Part shown: positions 1-10,073 of the stretch, in pieces
Position numbering within the stretch: the stretch's first letter is position 1
Layout of the letters: the number at the start of each line of letters is the position of its first letter
From: Nitrosospira sp. NpAV
Lineage (GTDB): Bacteria > Pseudomonadota > Gammaproteobacteria > Burkholderiales > Nitrosomonadaceae
DNA length: 57,523 nt
Assembly: GCF_000832065.1 (NCBI RefSeq)
Contig: NZ_JXQM01000020.1
Location: 1-57,523, forward strand
Direction of reading: 5' to 3'
Notes under the pieces: model-generated
What the model was told of the DNA's origin: nothing
The model's database searches: none
What the model saw: only the letters and a program-made list of their open reading frames with translations
Position numbers and translations under genes: made by a program

Positions 1-142
1 GTGAAAAGGAAATCCTCCCCCCGCCGGGCGATCATGTGCATTGAGGCACTCAACACACGCTCAGATTCTATCTAGGGGATTTTCGACGAGTTTTTCTCGT
101 GGAGCGCATACGCACAAACTTTAGAATTTACGCGACGGCTTC

Positions 143-769
143 TTAACTATTCACCCATTCAACAATCGGTTGCCACTGCGACAGATCGCGTTCGGCTTGG
201 TAGTATGGCAGATCGAAAATGCTCTTGCCGTTGAAAGCCGCATTGACATACACCATGGTGTCGCGTAGATAAGTGAGGATCGGGAGATCATACTGCCGGA
301 GAAATTGCTCCAGGGTAGCCGCAGCGCGAGTGCGGGGATCTACGCGCATGCCGATAATACCAATGAAAGCTTTGTGCTTCCGCACGGCTTTTTCTTCCAT
401 CAGCTGATCCAGAAAATCCCGGGTGGCCGCCATATCGAATACCGAAGGTTGCACGGGTACCACAACTTTGTGAGCTAGCTTCAACGCATGGGCAAGGTTC
501 TTGCCGTGCATACCTGCGGGGGAATCCAGCACAAGCCAATCGTTGTATTCAGGAATATCCGGATGAGTGTCATTGCGATCTGCATCCAGGTGGGTAATGG
601 CCGGTAACTCGGCAGGACGCAACGCAAGCCAGTCCAATGATGATTTTTGACGGTCCAGATCCCACATGGCAACCCGCTGATTTTGTCCGGCCAGATAAGC
701 GGCCAGGTTAGTTGCCAATGTGGTTTTTCCGCACCCCCCTTTGGGATTTGCCACCAAAATCGTTCGCAT
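143..769 (-). CDS. ParA/Soj-like P-loop ATPase
   Basis: A 208-aa MinD/ParA-family ATPase. The deviant Walker A motif PKGGCGKTT lies at residues 9-17, followed by the DLDRQKSS segment and the LVLDSPAG Walker B-type motif. I chose the internal ATG at 769 because the P-loop begins a few residues later and a GGGAG ribosome site lies about 7 nt upstream; the open frame runs 21 codons further. No ParB or parS site is visible, so this is probably an orphan ParA acting in positioning of DNA or another cargo rather than a complete partition system. It lies just downstream of scpA-scpB on the same strand, so a shared chromosome-organisation role is possible but inferred. Confidence 0.88.
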   Translation of the reverse strand: MRTILVANPKGGCGKTTLATNLAAYLAGQNQRVAMWDLDRQKSSLDWLALRPAELPAITHLDADRNDTHPDIPEYNDWLVLDSPAGMHGKNLAHALKLAHKVVVPVQPSVFDMAATRDFLDQLMEEKAVRKHKAFIGIIGMRVDPRTRAAATLEQFLRQYDLPILTYLRDTMVYVNAAFNGKSIFDLPYYQAERDLSQWQPIVEWVNS

Positions 770-838
770 TGCAAACTCCCCACACTTATTATTCGTGTCC
801 CCTTCTTTCTCCCTAGCCCGGAATGCCACCACTGCCGG

Positions 839-1456
839 CTACGGAGACGGTAATAACTCCATGCTCCCCATGTTTTCGCTAGGCTCAAGCAGCGTACCCA
901 ATTCCTCCAGCGGCGGCAACTCGTCTAGAGAGCGCAGATTAAGATCATTGAGAAAATCCGTGGTCGTTGCATACAAGACTGGTCTGCCGGGAACATCACG
1001 ATGCCCAATGGCGCTGATCCAGCCGCGTGACTCAAGTGCCTTAAGCACCGGACCTGAGACCGCGACACCACGGATCTCCTCGATATCTCCACGCGTTACG
1101 GGTTGGCGATAAGCGATAATGGCAAGTGTTTCCAGCACCGCGCGTGAATAACGCGGAGGTTTTTGAGGATTGAGCCGGTCAAGAAATTTTTGCATCTCCG
1201 GTCGGGTATGGAAACGCCACCCGCCGGCAACTTTTACCAGCTCCACTCCTTTATCATCCCAGTCCTCGCGCAACTCTTCCAGCAGGCGGCGTAGAATATC
1301 CGCACCCAGCTCTTCGTCGAACAACTTTTTCAGCTCCGATAGGGGCAATGGTTCCTGGCTCGTAAGCAGCGCCGTTTCCAGAATCCGCTTGATCTCGCCG
1401 GGACTGGATGAGCCGGTGGAGCTAGACGGCGGCAAGGAAACCGATGGATCTGACAT
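839..1456 (-). CDS. scpB: Segregation and condensation protein ScpB
   Basis: A 205-aa protein matching ScpB, the winged-helix subunit that pairs with ScpA and SMC in the bacterial condensin complex. Recognisable features are the [14 protein letters not shown] start of the first winged helix and the conserved [20 protein letters not shown] segment near residues 110-130. The C-terminal tail is acidic and proline-rich. Its start lies 35 bp inside the end of scpA, so the two are very probably co-transcribed and translationally coupled. Confidence 0.93.
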   Translation of the reverse strand: MSDPSVSLPPSSSTGSSSPGEIKRILETALLTSQEPLPLSELKKLFDEELGADILRRLLEELREDWDDKGVELVKVAGGWRFHTRPEMQKFLDRLNPQKPPRYSRAVLETLAIIAYRQPVTRGDIEEIRGVAVSGPVLKALESRGWISAIGHRDVPGRPVLYATTTDFLNDLNLRSLDELPPLEELGTLLEPSENMGSMELLPSP

Positions 1457-2231
1457 AAATGATTCCGAAAGCGTGAGATTGCGCTACTTCCACCTGATTT
1501 TCCCTGACCAGCTCCAGCAACGCAAGAAAGGTTACCACCATTTCCGCCACGCCAGCTGTTGGGTTGAATAATTCATCGAATTCAACAAACTTATGACCAT
1601 GGAGATGGCGCAAGATGCGGCTCATGTGTGACCGAACGGAAAGTTGCTCCCTTGTGATGCGATGGCGCCGATTGGCTTGCGAGCGGGCCATCAGCGCGAG
1701 CCAGGCACTACGCAGGTCATCCATATCGACATCCGGTAAACGTTTGATCACCGCCTGATCGATCCAAACCTGCATCAACCCGAAGTCCCGCTCAGCCTGA
1801 GGCAATTCGTTAAGCCGCTGTGCCGCGAGTTTCATTTGTTCGTATTCCAGCAAACGGCGCACCAGTTCGGCGCGCGGGTCACCCTCTTCCTCATCTCGAT
1901 TGACGGGGCGTGGCAGCAGCATGCGCGATTTAATTTCGATCAGCATCGCGGCCATCAGGAGATACTCTGCTGCCAACTCCAATTGATTGGTTCGCATCAT
2001 CTCGACGTAGGCCATGTATTGTCGCGTAAGTTCCGCCATGGGTATATCCAGCACATCCAGATTATGTTTGCGAATAAGATAGAGCAGCAGATCGAGGGGT
2101 CCCTGGAAGGTGTCAAGAAACACCTCCAGCGCATCCGGCGGAATATATAAGTCCCGCGGGAGCTCCCGCAGCGGCTCACCGTGGATTCTCGCAACCGGGC
2201 GCTCGATGGCGGGGTAAAGGAAATCATTCAT
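1422..2231 (-). CDS. scpA: Segregation and condensation protein ScpA (kleisin)
   Basis: A 269-aa ScpA kleisin. The signature [19 protein letters not shown] lies near residues 43-61, followed by helices containing [19 protein letters not shown]. ScpA bridges the SMC heads and recruits ScpB. The C-terminus (about the last 20 residues) overlaps scpB by 35 bp and looks somewhat extended. Upstream is a 150-bp gap separating it from trpS on the same strand. Confidence 0.93.
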   Translation of the reverse strand: MNDFLYPAIERPVARIHGEPLRELPRDLYIPPDALEVFLDTFQGPLDLLLYLIRKHNLDVLDIPMAELTRQYMAYVEMMRTNQLELAAEYLLMAAMLIEIKSRMLLPRPVNRDEEEGDPRAELVRRLLEYEQMKLAAQRLNELPQAERDFGLMQVWIDQAVIKRLPDVDMDDLRSAWLALMARSQANRRHRITREQLSVRSHMSRILRHLHGHKFVEFDELFNPTAGVAEMVVTFLALLELVRENQVEVAQSHAFGIIYVRSIGFLAAV

Positions 2232-2384
2232 TCGGAGAAACCTCCTGCCACCACTCCAGCAACTACGACTGGCTTGACCGGTGCTTGATTGTCTTGATCA
2301 GTTGGCAAATGAATAGGCAAATGAGCGGGTATATAATCAGGCAAATGGCTGACAAACAAGCCCATCTTGAATCAGAACGTAATC

Positions 2385-3587
2385 CTAAAAATAATTCAAC
2401 CCCATCGCCTCTCTGACATCACGCATCGTTTCCTGGGCCAGCTTGTCGGCTTTCTCACATCCGTCCGCGATGATATTGCGCACCAGCGTGGGATCCTCTT
2501 CATATATGCGGGCACGCTCGTGCATGGGTTTCTGCTCCGCCAGTATTGCGTCAATAACGGGTTGCTTGCATTCCAGGCAGCCAATACCGGCGGTCGTACA
2601 GCCTTGTTGCACCCATTCCTTGACTTCCGCATTCGAATAAACCAGGTGGAATTGCCATAGCGGACACTTGGCGGGATCGCCCGGATCACTCCGTCGAACA
2701 CGCGCCGGATCGGTCGGCATTGTGCGGATTTTCTTTATGACACTCGCTTCATCTTCCCGGAGATTGATAGTGTTGTTATAGGATTTGGACATTTTCTGGC
2801 CATCCAGCCCCGGCATTTTCGATGCCGGGGTAAGCATGACCTCAGGCTCGGAAAGTATCATTTTACCCCCACCTTCGAGATAGCCGAATAAGCGTTCCTG
2901 ATCCCCCATACTCAAGTTCTGCTGTTCATCAAGCAACGATTTGGCGGCAGCCAGCGCCCCCTCGTCGCCTTGCTCCTGGTAACGATTTCTGAGCTCGCGG
3001 TAGACCCTGGATTTTTTGGAGCCAAGTTTTTTTATCGCCAACTCGGCTTTCTCCCGGAAGCCGGCTTCCTTGCCGAAAATATGGTTGAAGCGCCGCGTGA
3101 TCTCGCGGGTAAATTCGATATGCGGCGCCTGATCTTCGCCTACCGGAACGCGGTTGGCACGGTAAATGAGAATATCCGCGCTCTGAAGTAGGGGGTAGCC
3201 AAGGAAGCCATAGGTACTCAGATCCTTCTCCGACAACTTTTCCTGCTGATCTTTGTAGGATGGAACGCGTTCCAGCCAACCCAGTGGGGTAATCATGGAA
3301 AGCAAGACATGCAACTCAGCATGGGCGGGCACCCGGGACTGAATGAATAATGTCGCCTGCGCCGGGTCCACACCGGCGGCAAGCCAATCTATCACCATGT
3401 CCCAGACATGCTGCTCTATGACTTCGGGGGTATCGTAATGCGTGGTGAGAGCGTGCCAGTCGGCAACGAAAAACAGACATTCGAATTGGTGCTGCAGTTC
3501 TACCCAGTTCTTCAGCACTCCATGGTAGTGCCCTAAATGGAGGCCGCCAGTGGGGCGCATTCCCGACAAAACACGATCAGTGAACAT
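2385..3587 (-). CDS. trpS: Tryptophanyl-tRNA synthetase
   Basis: A 400-aa class I aminoacyl-tRNA synthetase that charges tRNA-Trp in the cytoplasm. The HIGH-type motif is HLGH at residues 17-20 and the KMSKS loop is at residues 265-269. At 400 aa it is longer than the roughly 330-aa E. coli enzyme, with extra sequence in the middle, as in several beta-proteobacterial forms. It is followed 25 bp downstream of its start, on the same strand, by an upstream M50 protease gene, so it may be the second gene of that transcription unit. Confidence 0.95.
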   Translation of the reverse strand: MFTDRVLSGMRPTGGLHLGHYHGVLKNWVELQHQFECLFFVADWHALTTHYDTPEVIEQHVWDMVIDWLAAGVDPAQATLFIQSRVPAHAELHVLLSMITPLGWLERVPSYKDQQEKLSEKDLSTYGFLGYPLLQSADILIYRANRVPVGEDQAPHIEFTREITRRFNHIFGKEAGFREKAELAIKKLGSKKSRVYRELRNRYQEQGDEGALAAAKSLLDEQQNLSMGDQERLFGYLEGGGKMILSEPEVMLTPASKMPGLDGQKMSKSYNNTINLREDEASVIKKIRTMPTDPARVRRSDPGDPAKCPLWQFHLVYSNAEVKEWVQQGCTTAGIGCLECKQPVIDAILAEQKPMHERARIYEEDPTLVRNIIADGCEKADKLAQETMRDVREAMGLNYF

Positions 3588-3612
3588 GTTGCTTGCCCTT
3601 AGTAATTCCTGC

Positions 3613-4266
3613 TTAAATTTCCAGTCCGAAAAACAATACTACCATTTGTATGGTGATACTGATAAAAGGCCCGATGATGGCACCGAGCACACCAGTGATC
3701 AATAACAATAGCAGGATCATAAAGCCATAAGGCTCAATCTTCGAAAAACTATATGCCATTCGATGGGGGAGCAAGCTTACCGCAATGCGTCCGCCATCCA
3801 GCGGGGGCAGAGGCAAGAGATTCAGCACCATTAGTATCACATTGATTTTGATGCCTGCTTCGCCCATCAATATCATGGGTCGTGCCAGATCGCTTTCCGG
3901 CAAACCGATCCCAAGCTTGATTACGAACGCCCAAAGCAATGCCATGAAAAGATTTGCGCCCGGCCCGGCCAGCGCTACCCAAAGCATATCCTGTTTCGGA
4001 TGGCGGAGCGCCGAAAAATTAACCGGTACCGGCTTTGCCCAGCCAAACAGGATGCCGCCCAGTATCAGCGTTAACAATGGAAGCAGAATCGTCCCCACGG
4101 GATCGATATGCCGAATTGGATTCAGACTGACGCGTCCCTGTGCATAGGCCGTCAGGTCACCGAAGTGCTTGGCTACGTACCCGTGTGCGGCTTCATGCAA
4201 AGTAATGGCAAAAATCACCGGCAGCGCATAAATGGCGACATTCTGAATAATACTATCCATGCACAA
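3613..4266 (-). CDS. Site-2-protease-like M50 zinc metallopeptidase
   Basis: A 217-aa polytopic membrane protein of the M50B family without a PDZ domain. The zinc-binding HExxH is HEAAH at residues 24-28, and the third-ligand motif LPPLDGGRI lies in the later half. Four or five hydrophobic segments are visible. Its first codons overlap the end of the Sua5/YciO gene by 14 bp. A second ATG two codons in (4260) is an alternative start. The substrate is not inferable from the sequence. Confidence 0.88.
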   Translation of the reverse strand: MCMDSIIQNVAIYALPVIFAITLHEAAHGYVAKHFGDLTAYAQGRVSLNPIRHIDPVGTILLPLLTLILGGILFGWAKPVPVNFSALRHPKQDMLWVALAGPGANLFMALLWAFVIKLGIGLPESDLARPMILMGEAGIKINVILMVLNLLPLPPLDGGRIAVSLLPHRMAYSFSKIEPYGFMILLLLLITGVLGAIIGPFISITIQMVVLFFGLEI

Positions 4267-4885
4267 TTCCGAATGGCGCGAGGCTGCCCTTTCCTTGTCG
4301 CACCAGTTTTGGCTCGTCGCCGGTCAGATCAACTACGGTGCTCATCTCCAGGCCACAGGCGCCGCCATCCAGTACCAGTTCTACATGGTGTTCGAGGCGA
4401 TCGCGAATTTCCCCGGCGTCGTTGAGAGGAAATTCATCTCCTGGCAGCATCAGGGTGGAACTCAGCAACGGCTCATTCAACTCTGTCAGCAGTGCTTGCA
4501 CGACTGGATGATCGGGTATTCTCAGGCCGATAGTGTTGCGTTTTGGATGTTGCAGGCGGCGCGGCACCTCGCGCGTGGCCTGAAATATAAAAGTGTAGCT
4601 ACCGGGCGTACTTGCCTTGAGCAACCGGTATTGGCTATTATCGATTTTCGCATAATGCGAGATCTCGGCCAGATTCCGGCACATCAGCGTAAAGTGATGG
4701 TGCTCATCCACTTGCCGTATGGCGCGAATACGCGTCATAACTGCCTTGTCTCCCAGTTGGCCGCCCAGCGCATAACAGGAATCGGTTGGATAAGCGAGTA
4801 CGCCGCCAGCGCGCACGATGGCTGCGGCTTGTCTTATCAAGCGCGACTGCGGATTAGTTGGATGAATGGAGAAAAATTGAGCCAC
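4253..4885 (-). CDS. YrdC/Sua5/YciO-family protein (L-threonylcarbamoyladenylate synthase family)
   Basis: A 210-aa YrdC-domain protein. The signature GGVLAYPTDSCYALG lies near residues 28-42, and the family's TIGLRIPDHP segment is present further on. Sua5/TsaC members make threonylcarbamoyl-AMP for tRNA t6A; the shorter YciO paralogue has an uncertain role. The length and the lack of a C-terminal Sua5 domain fit YciO/TsaC rather than long Sua5. It overlaps the M50 protease gene and is followed downstream by trpS. Confidence 0.88.
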   Translation of the reverse strand: MAQFFSIHPTNPQSRLIRQAAAIVRAGGVLAYPTDSCYALGGQLGDKAVMTRIRAIRQVDEHHHFTLMCRNLAEISHYAKIDNSQYRLLKASTPGSYTFIFQATREVPRRLQHPKRNTIGLRIPDHPVVQALLTELNEPLLSSTLMLPGDEFPLNDAGEIRDRLEHHVELVLDGGACGLEMSTVVDLTGDEPKLVRQGKGSLAPFGIVHG

Positions 4886-5093
4886 GTGAGAAACGGTTTC
4901 TGATTATGTTTTAGTTTTTTAGGGCACTTCAAAAATTTCAAAGACCAGGCGAAATCTTTCGCCGGTTTATTTCACTCATTTGCCAAATGAGGCTACCCAT
5001 GCAAATATGGCCCGCTCACTGGATGTATAAGGAATAATTTGCTGTATAGCGACGGCTTCATAGTTATTCCCGGAGGCACCGGCTATGCCTTCG

Positions 5094-5936
5094 CTACATC
5101 ACCTGCTTCCAATCATGCCAAACCGGCGTGCAGTTGGCGGGCAATTCCGGCATCCGGCCCAGATCAAAATAGCTCTCGCCCGGCCCGTGAAAATCCGAAC
5201 CGCGCGAAGCCAGTAAACCCATACGCCGACTATGATTTGCGAACAGCAGAGATTGCTCCGGTGTGTGGCTGGAGGTAACGACCTCAATGGCCTCGCCGCC
5301 AAGGGAGCGAAACTCCAGCATCAACTCGTCCAATGCGCCTTTGCCTAATTTATAACGTGCAGGATGGGCAATTACGGCTCTGCCGCCGCTACTGCATATC
5401 CAGTTGACCGCGTCGCTCAACGGAGCCCATTGATGCGGCGCATAACCAGGTTTACCTTTGACCAGATATTTCTTGAATACGGATCTCACGTCCTTGGCAT
5501 AACCCTGCTGGACCAGGAAACGGGCAAAATGTGTACGGCCTATCAACTGTCCATCGCCGGCGTAAGCGGAAGCCCCTTCAAAACTGCCATGGATACCAAA
5601 TTTATCGAGTTGTGCAGCGATGTTGCGTGCGCGCACGGTGCGGCCATTGCGAATGGACTTCAAGCCTCCCACCAGTGGCGGGTGTCCGGGGTCTATACCG
5701 AGGCCGACGATATGCAAGGTCTGTCCGCGCCAGTCAGCGGAGATTTCCACGCCATTGATAAATGTAATATTCTTCCCGGCAGCGACCTGGCGCGCCTCCT
5801 CCAGTCCCGCAACATCATCGTGATCGGTTAGCGCCAGTACATCCACTCCGCATGCGGCTGCATGTTCTACCAATCGCGTAGGCGTCAGTAATCCGTCCGA
5901 AACTGTCGAGTGGCAATGGAGATCAATATTGGGCAT
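5094..5936 (-). CDS. PHP-domain metal-dependent phosphoesterase (YciV/RNase AM-like)
   Basis: A 280-aa polymerase-and-histidinol-phosphatase (PHP) domain protein. Metal-ligand motifs visible are DLHCHSTVSDG at residues 5-15, LTDHDDVAG near 36-44, RTHFAR in the middle and a late SDFHG. The E. coli relative (YciV/RnmB) acts as an exonuclease on short 5' ends; assigning that activity here is by family only. It belongs to the same leftward set as the YciO, M50 and trpS genes but is separated from YciO by about 200 bp, so it may have its own promoter. Confidence 0.88.
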   Translation of the reverse strand: MPNIDLHCHSTVSDGLLTPTRLVEHAAACGVDVLALTDHDDVAGLEEARQVAAGKNITFINGVEISADWRGQTLHIVGLGIDPGHPPLVGGLKSIRNGRTVRARNIAAQLDKFGIHGSFEGASAYAGDGQLIGRTHFARFLVQQGYAKDVRSVFKKYLVKGKPGYAPHQWAPLSDAVNWICSSGGRAVIAHPARYKLGKGALDELMLEFRSLGGEAIEVVTSSHTPEQSLLFANHSRRMGLLASRGSDFHGPGESYFDLGRMPELPANCTPVWHDWKQVM

Positions 5937-6210
5937 GAAAAAAGCTATTCGCGCTTAGCAAGAGACGCATCATAGCAAATTAGCGGCACCATGAAAAATG
6001 AACCGTCCGAAAGAAGGGAGATTCCGTGTGTTCAAACAGGAAAGGAGTAGGTTGCAGGATTTAGCCCGCCTCATTCTAATGAATTTTCGGGTAAAGTAGT
6101 ACGGAATGCACAATTACCAAGGATCCGCCAGTTATAGAGAGCCTCAGAAGGAAAAAAAGTCAGGCGGCGTTAAACGGCTTTGGTTGGTTACAGTTTTACA
6201 AATGGAATAA

Positions 6211-7635
6211 ATGGATTTTCTGCCCATCTTTATCAACATCAAAAATTGCAACTGCCTTGTGGTCGGCGGAGGGGAGGTCGCTCTGCGTAAGATCACCTTG
6301 CTGTTGCGCGCGGGTGCTCACATTACCGTAATAGCTCCGGAGCTATGCATCGGACTCAGTGACCTGCTGCGCGAACAAACCGCGGGTGCGATTACTCATC
6401 GCGCCGAGGCTTTTCATCCCAGCCATTTGAGCAACGTTGTTCTGGTTATTGCCGCTACCCATGACCCGGTGACCAACCGCGAGATTTCTGAAGCGGCGAG
6501 ACGATTGCGCATCCCTGTCAATGTCGTGGATAACCCGGATCTTTGTTCTTTCATCATGCCTTCCATCATAGATCGCTCCCCCGTTCTGGTTGCGGTTTCA
6601 AGCGGAGGAGCGTCGCCGGTATTGGCAAGGCTGCTGCGGGCTCGTCTGGAAACCATGATCCCGGCGGGATATGGGCGCCTCGCGGCTTGCGCCGCAAGCT
6701 TCCGCGAGCGGGTGAAACTGCATTTCTCGCATCCCGAGAAGCGGCGCATATTCTGGGAAAAGGCATTGCAGGGACCATTTGCCGAAATGGTCTTTGCCGG
6801 CCGGGATCGGGCGGCAAAGGATTATCTCGAAGGTTCGCTGGAAGGGGAAGCTGACGAATCTGCGCAGGGAGAGGTCTATCTCGTAGGCGCCGGCCCGGGA
6901 GATCCCGAGCTGCTGACTTTTCGCGCGATGCGCCTGATGCAGCAAGCGGATGTGGTGGTATATGATCGCCTGGTGTCGCCCGAGGTACTCGACATGGTGC
7001 GCCGCGATGCATCACGCATCTATGCCGGTAAGGAGCGCAGCAAGCACGTCATGCCGCAGGAATCCATCAATGAATTACTCGTGCGGCTGGCAAAAGAAGG
7101 CAAGCGCGTGCTGCGGCTGAAAGGGGGTGATCCCTTCATATTTGGCCGTGGCGGCGAAGAAATCGAAACGTTGTCCGCGCAGGGTATTTCTTTTCAGGTG
7201 GTCCCGGGCATTACCGCCGCATCCGGGGCGGCGTCCTATGCCGGTATTCCCCTTACCCATCGCGATTACGCCCAGTCGTGCATATTCGTGACCGGCCATC
7301 TCAAGGATGGCAGTGTGGATCTGGATTGGTCCATGCTTGCACGGCCAAACCAGACCATCGTAATCTATATGGGACTGCTTGGATTACCCGTGCTGTGCCG
7401 GCAATTGATTGCGCATGGTTTATCTGCCGCGACACCCGCCGCCATCGTTCAGCAGGCGAGTACCCGCAATCAGCGGGTACTGACGGCTACGCTGGAAACC
7501 CTTCCTGATCTGACCGCATCCGCCCATCTCACTCCCCCGACTCTTATTATCGTAGGCGAGGTCGTTAAACTGCACCAGAGACTTGCCTGGTTCGAGCCGG
7601 AAGACGATTTGCACCCTGGCACCGGCAACAAGTAG
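6211..7635 (+). CDS. cysG: Siroheme synthase CysG (bifunctional)
   Basis: A 474-aa two-part enzyme of siroheme synthesis. The N-terminal part (about 1-210) has the NAD-binding VVGGGEVALRK motif and carries out precorrin-2 oxidation and ferrochelation. The C-terminal part starts near VYLVGAGPGDPELLT (about residue 222) and is the SAM-dependent uroporphyrinogen-III methyltransferase, with the LRLKGGDPFIFGRGGEE and VPGITAASGAASYAGIP motifs intact. Siroheme serves sulfite and nitrite reductases. The gene stands alone on the plus strand and ends before a clear terminator shared with the convergent peroxiredoxin gene. Confidence 0.95.
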   Translation: MDFLPIFINIKNCNCLVVGGGEVALRKITLLLRAGAHITVIAPELCIGLSDLLREQTAGAITHRAEAFHPSHLSNVVLVIAATHDPVTNREISEAARRLRIPVNVVDNPDLCSFIMPSIIDRSPVLVAVSSGGASPVLARLLRARLETMIPAGYGRLAACAASFRERVKLHFSHPEKRRIFWEKALQGPFAEMVFAGRDRAAKDYLEGSLEGEADESAQGEVYLVGAGPGDPELLTFRAMRLMQQADVVVYDRLVSPEVLDMVRRDASRIYAGKERSKHVMPQESINELLVRLAKEGKRVLRLKGGDPFIFGRGGEEIETLSAQGISFQVVPGITAASGAASYAGIPLTHRDYAQSCIFVTGHLKDGSVDLDWSMLARPNQTIVIYMGLLGLPVLCRQLIAHGLSAATPAAIVQQASTRNQRVLTATLETLPDLTASAHLTPPTLIIVGEVVKLHQRLAWFEPEDDLHPGTGNK

Positions 7636-7680
7636 GGCACTCGGCGCAATGCGCTTCGCTTATTGGCTTCCTACCAAAAG

Positions 7681-7707
7681 AAAGCGCCCTGGAATCCGGG
7701 CGCTTTT
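7681..7707. terminator. Bidirectional rho-independent terminator between cysG and the peroxiredoxin gene
   Basis: A perfect 9-bp stem, AAAGCGCCC at 7681-7689 with GGGCGCTTT at 7698-7706, around an 8-nt loop. A-rich sequence precedes it and T residues follow. The symmetry suits termination in both directions between convergent genes. Confidence 0.85.
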
Positions 7708-7734
7708 GCATTTCCTGGGGTGAATGATGGGCTG

Positions 7735-8373
7735 TTATTTATTCGGCTGCGGTGTGATGCGAAGATAGGGGCGCGGCGCCTTATAACCTTTCGGGAATTT
7801 TTGTTTGATGACTGCTTCGTCCTGAATTGTCAGCGGGATAATCACGTCATCTCCATCTTTCCAATTGGCGGGTGTGGCCACCGAGCAATTATCGGTCAGC
7901 TGCAGCGCATCAAGAACGCGCAGCACTTCCTCAAAATTCCGGCCGGTGCTCATCGGGTAAGTGATGATGAGGCGTACTTTCTTTTTCGGGTCGATGATGA
8001 ACAGCGAACGAACCGTCATGGTTTCAGACTGATTCGGATGAATCATGTCGTAGAGCGCCGCAACCTTTTTGTCCACATCCGCGATAATGGGAAAGCCGAC
8101 GCTGCAATTCTGTGTTTCCTCGATGTCCTTGATCCACCCCGAGTGCTTGTCCACCGGATCAACCGATAGCCCGATCGCCTTAACGTTGCGCTTGTCGAAT
8201 TCCGACTTGAGTTTTGCGGTCATTCCCAGTTCCGTTGTGCAGACGGGGGTGTAATCGGCGGGGTGAGAAAACAGCACCGCCCAGGAATCTCCGATCCATT
8301 CGTGAAATTTAATCTTGCCGATTGAGGAATCTTGCTCGAAATCAGGTGCGATATCGCCTAAGCGCAAAGTCAT
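7735..8373 (-). CDS. 1-Cys peroxiredoxin (Prx6 family)
   Basis: A 212-aa alkyl-hydroperoxide-reducing peroxiredoxin of the Prx6/AhpC-TSA class. The peroxidatic cysteine sits in PADYTPVCTTELG, near residue 46-48. The long C-terminal extension with MSTGRNFEEVLRVLDALQ is typical of the 1-Cys Prx6 group. I start at the ATG at 8373, where GGGAGG lies about 6 nt upstream, rather than at the longer frame. It is monocistronic and convergent with cysG. Confidence 0.92.
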   Translation of the reverse strand: MTLRLGDIAPDFEQDSSIGKIKFHEWIGDSWAVLFSHPADYTPVCTTELGMTAKLKSEFDKRNVKAIGLSVDPVDKHSGWIKDIEETQNCSVGFPIIADVDKKVAALYDMIHPNQSETMTVRSLFIIDPKKKVRLIITYPMSTGRNFEEVLRVLDALQLTDNCSVATPANWKDGDDVIIPLTIQDEAVIKQKFPKGYKAPRPYLRITPQPNK

Positions 8374-8573
8374 GGCATCCTCCCTAAGTTTGGAATTGAT
8401 TGGAAATGGGTCACAAATTGACAGCGTCAATATAGCCCGACTGCTTCAATGACTCAACAATTATTATTCATGTAGGGAAGGTGGGGGTGAATGATCGCCA
8501 CACCACGTCTTATTCCGTCGTTGGACGCCCTACCGCTTATCGAATGGCAAAAGCGAGTTTATTCAAAGGCTCT

Positions 8574-9971
8574 TCAGGATAGCGGGTCAGTTTCATCGGC
8601 AACCGGAAATCCCCAGGAATAAGGGCGTTCATATTTCAGCAGAATGTTGTAGTAAGTCCGCACGGATTCCGTCAGGATCACTGCCTCGCCGCCGCGCGCA
8701 TAACCGTGTTTCAAATTTTGGAAGTATTTACTGAGGCTCAATAACGGCAATGTCTTCTTCAGATCTGCCCATGAATCCGGGTTGAGCTCAAGGCGCTGTG
8801 CCAGAACGCGCGCATCTTCTATATGGCTGGAGCCCTGATTATATGCCGCCATCGCAATCCAGGTGCGATCGGGTTCCAGAATACGCGTCGGCAACCTATC
8901 CTTGAGCAGTCGCAGGTAACGTGCGCCAGCGAGTATGTTCTGTCGCGTGTCCAGCCGATCGGTCACCTTCATCCGGTCGGCCGTCGTCTCCGTGAGCATC
9001 ATGATACCCCGTACGTTGCCGGGTGAAACCGCGAAGTGGTCCCAATGGGATTCCTGGTACGCCAACGCTGCGATCAAGCGCCAATCGATCCCGGTTAACT
9101 CCTCGGCTTCGTGGAAATGGTTGCGCAAATCCGGTAGCAGTGTACGTCTTTTGCTCAGAATGCCACTCACATCCGCCTGCTCAAGCCGCTGAATGTGACC
9201 GTAATATCGGTCCAGGAGACGCATCAAGGTGCCATCCTGTTCGATCCGGTTAAAAAACTTCCGCGTCTTTTCCAATAACTCTCGTTCGGCAAAGGGCGAA
9301 AATGCCCAAGCCTTGCCGACGGGCTCGCCCAAATCGAAAGCACTATCCAGGTTGGAGTAGAAATTCTTGGCCTGGTTGATCTGCGTGGAATCGGCCACCA
9401 CATAGTCGACTTTGCCCTCCGCCAGTTTTGCCAGCAAATCTTCGCCCGTGATATCGACCTCGCTCCATTTCAGGCCGGGGGCCTGCTGCATGGCTTTATT
9501 GAGTTGTTCAGCATAGGTTGTTCCGCTTGCGATCTCGATGGTTCTTCCTACCAGTTGACGGATACTTTTGGGTCTGCGGTAGTCGGTGTTGTAGGCCACC
9601 TGAGGCTGGGTAGTTTGATAGACCGGGCCGAAACGAGCGTGCAGTTCATGCTTGGTGCTGATGCTTAAGCCAGCGGCGAAATGTCCCCTATGCTCTTCAA
9701 GCTTCGCCAATACCTGATCCATTCTAGGTGCTAACCTGAATTTCACGCTCATGCCCAGCTCTCGCGCGAATTCAGAAGCAAGATCAAACTCCAGTCCGGC
9801 ATAACGTCCGTCGGCATTCTCATAGTAGGTATCCGGGCTATTAACGGTAATCACCACCAACTCATCGGTTTTGTCGAACGGTAACACCGGCTTCTCAAAC
9901 GAATCGCAGGCGGGGAGCATGAGGCCGCAAACGATGAGAATACCAACAAACGGGTGGGGGAAAGGGCGCAT
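8574..9971 (-). CDS. mltF: Membrane-bound lytic transglycosylase F
   Basis: A 465-aa lipoprotein with an N-terminal periplasmic substrate-binding-like domain (about 35-265) and a C-terminal SLT lytic transglycosylase domain. The lipobox is LPAC near residue 20 when translation begins at 9971. The catalytic Glu lies in ALAYQESHWD. MltF cleaves peptidoglycan with formation of 1,6-anhydro ends at the outer membrane. The longer open frame to 10001 adds ten residues before a signal peptide and is less likely. It is the last chromosomal protein gene before the tRNA-Ser target. Confidence 0.92.
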   Translation of the reverse strand: MRPFPHPFVGILIVCGLMLPACDSFEKPVLPFDKTDELVVITVNSPDTYYENADGRYAGLEFDLASEFARELGMSVKFRLAPRMDQVLAKLEEHRGHFAAGLSISTKHELHARFGPVYQTTQPQVAYNTDYRRPKSIRQLVGRTIEIASGTTYAEQLNKAMQQAPGLKWSEVDITGEDLLAKLAEGKVDYVVADSTQINQAKNFYSNLDSAFDLGEPVGKAWAFSPFAERELLEKTRKFFNRIEQDGTLMRLLDRYYGHIQRLEQADVSGILSKRRTLLPDLRNHFHEAEELTGIDWRLIAALAYQESHWDHFAVSPGNVRGIMMLTETTADRMKVTDRLDTRQNILAGARYLRLLKDRLPTRILEPDRTWIAMAAYNQGSSHIEDARVLAQRLELNPDSWADLKKTLPLLSLSKYFQNLKHGYARGGEAVILTESVRTYYNILLKYERPYSWGFPVADETDPLS

Positions 9972-10073
9972 GGACGGGAGGCAGGCGGAATACGAGAACA
10001 TTCTGCCATGTTTTTACGCTGAACGAGCGCAAGATAAACACAGGATAAACTGGTAAAATATCGATCTCGCAAC

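Noticed and set aside
4259-4903. A 214-aa plus-strand frame
   Set aside because: It is the complement of the YrdC-domain gene, which has clear family motifs.
7663-8169. A 168-aa plus-strand frame
   Set aside because: It lies opposite the peroxiredoxin gene and starts inside the terminator.
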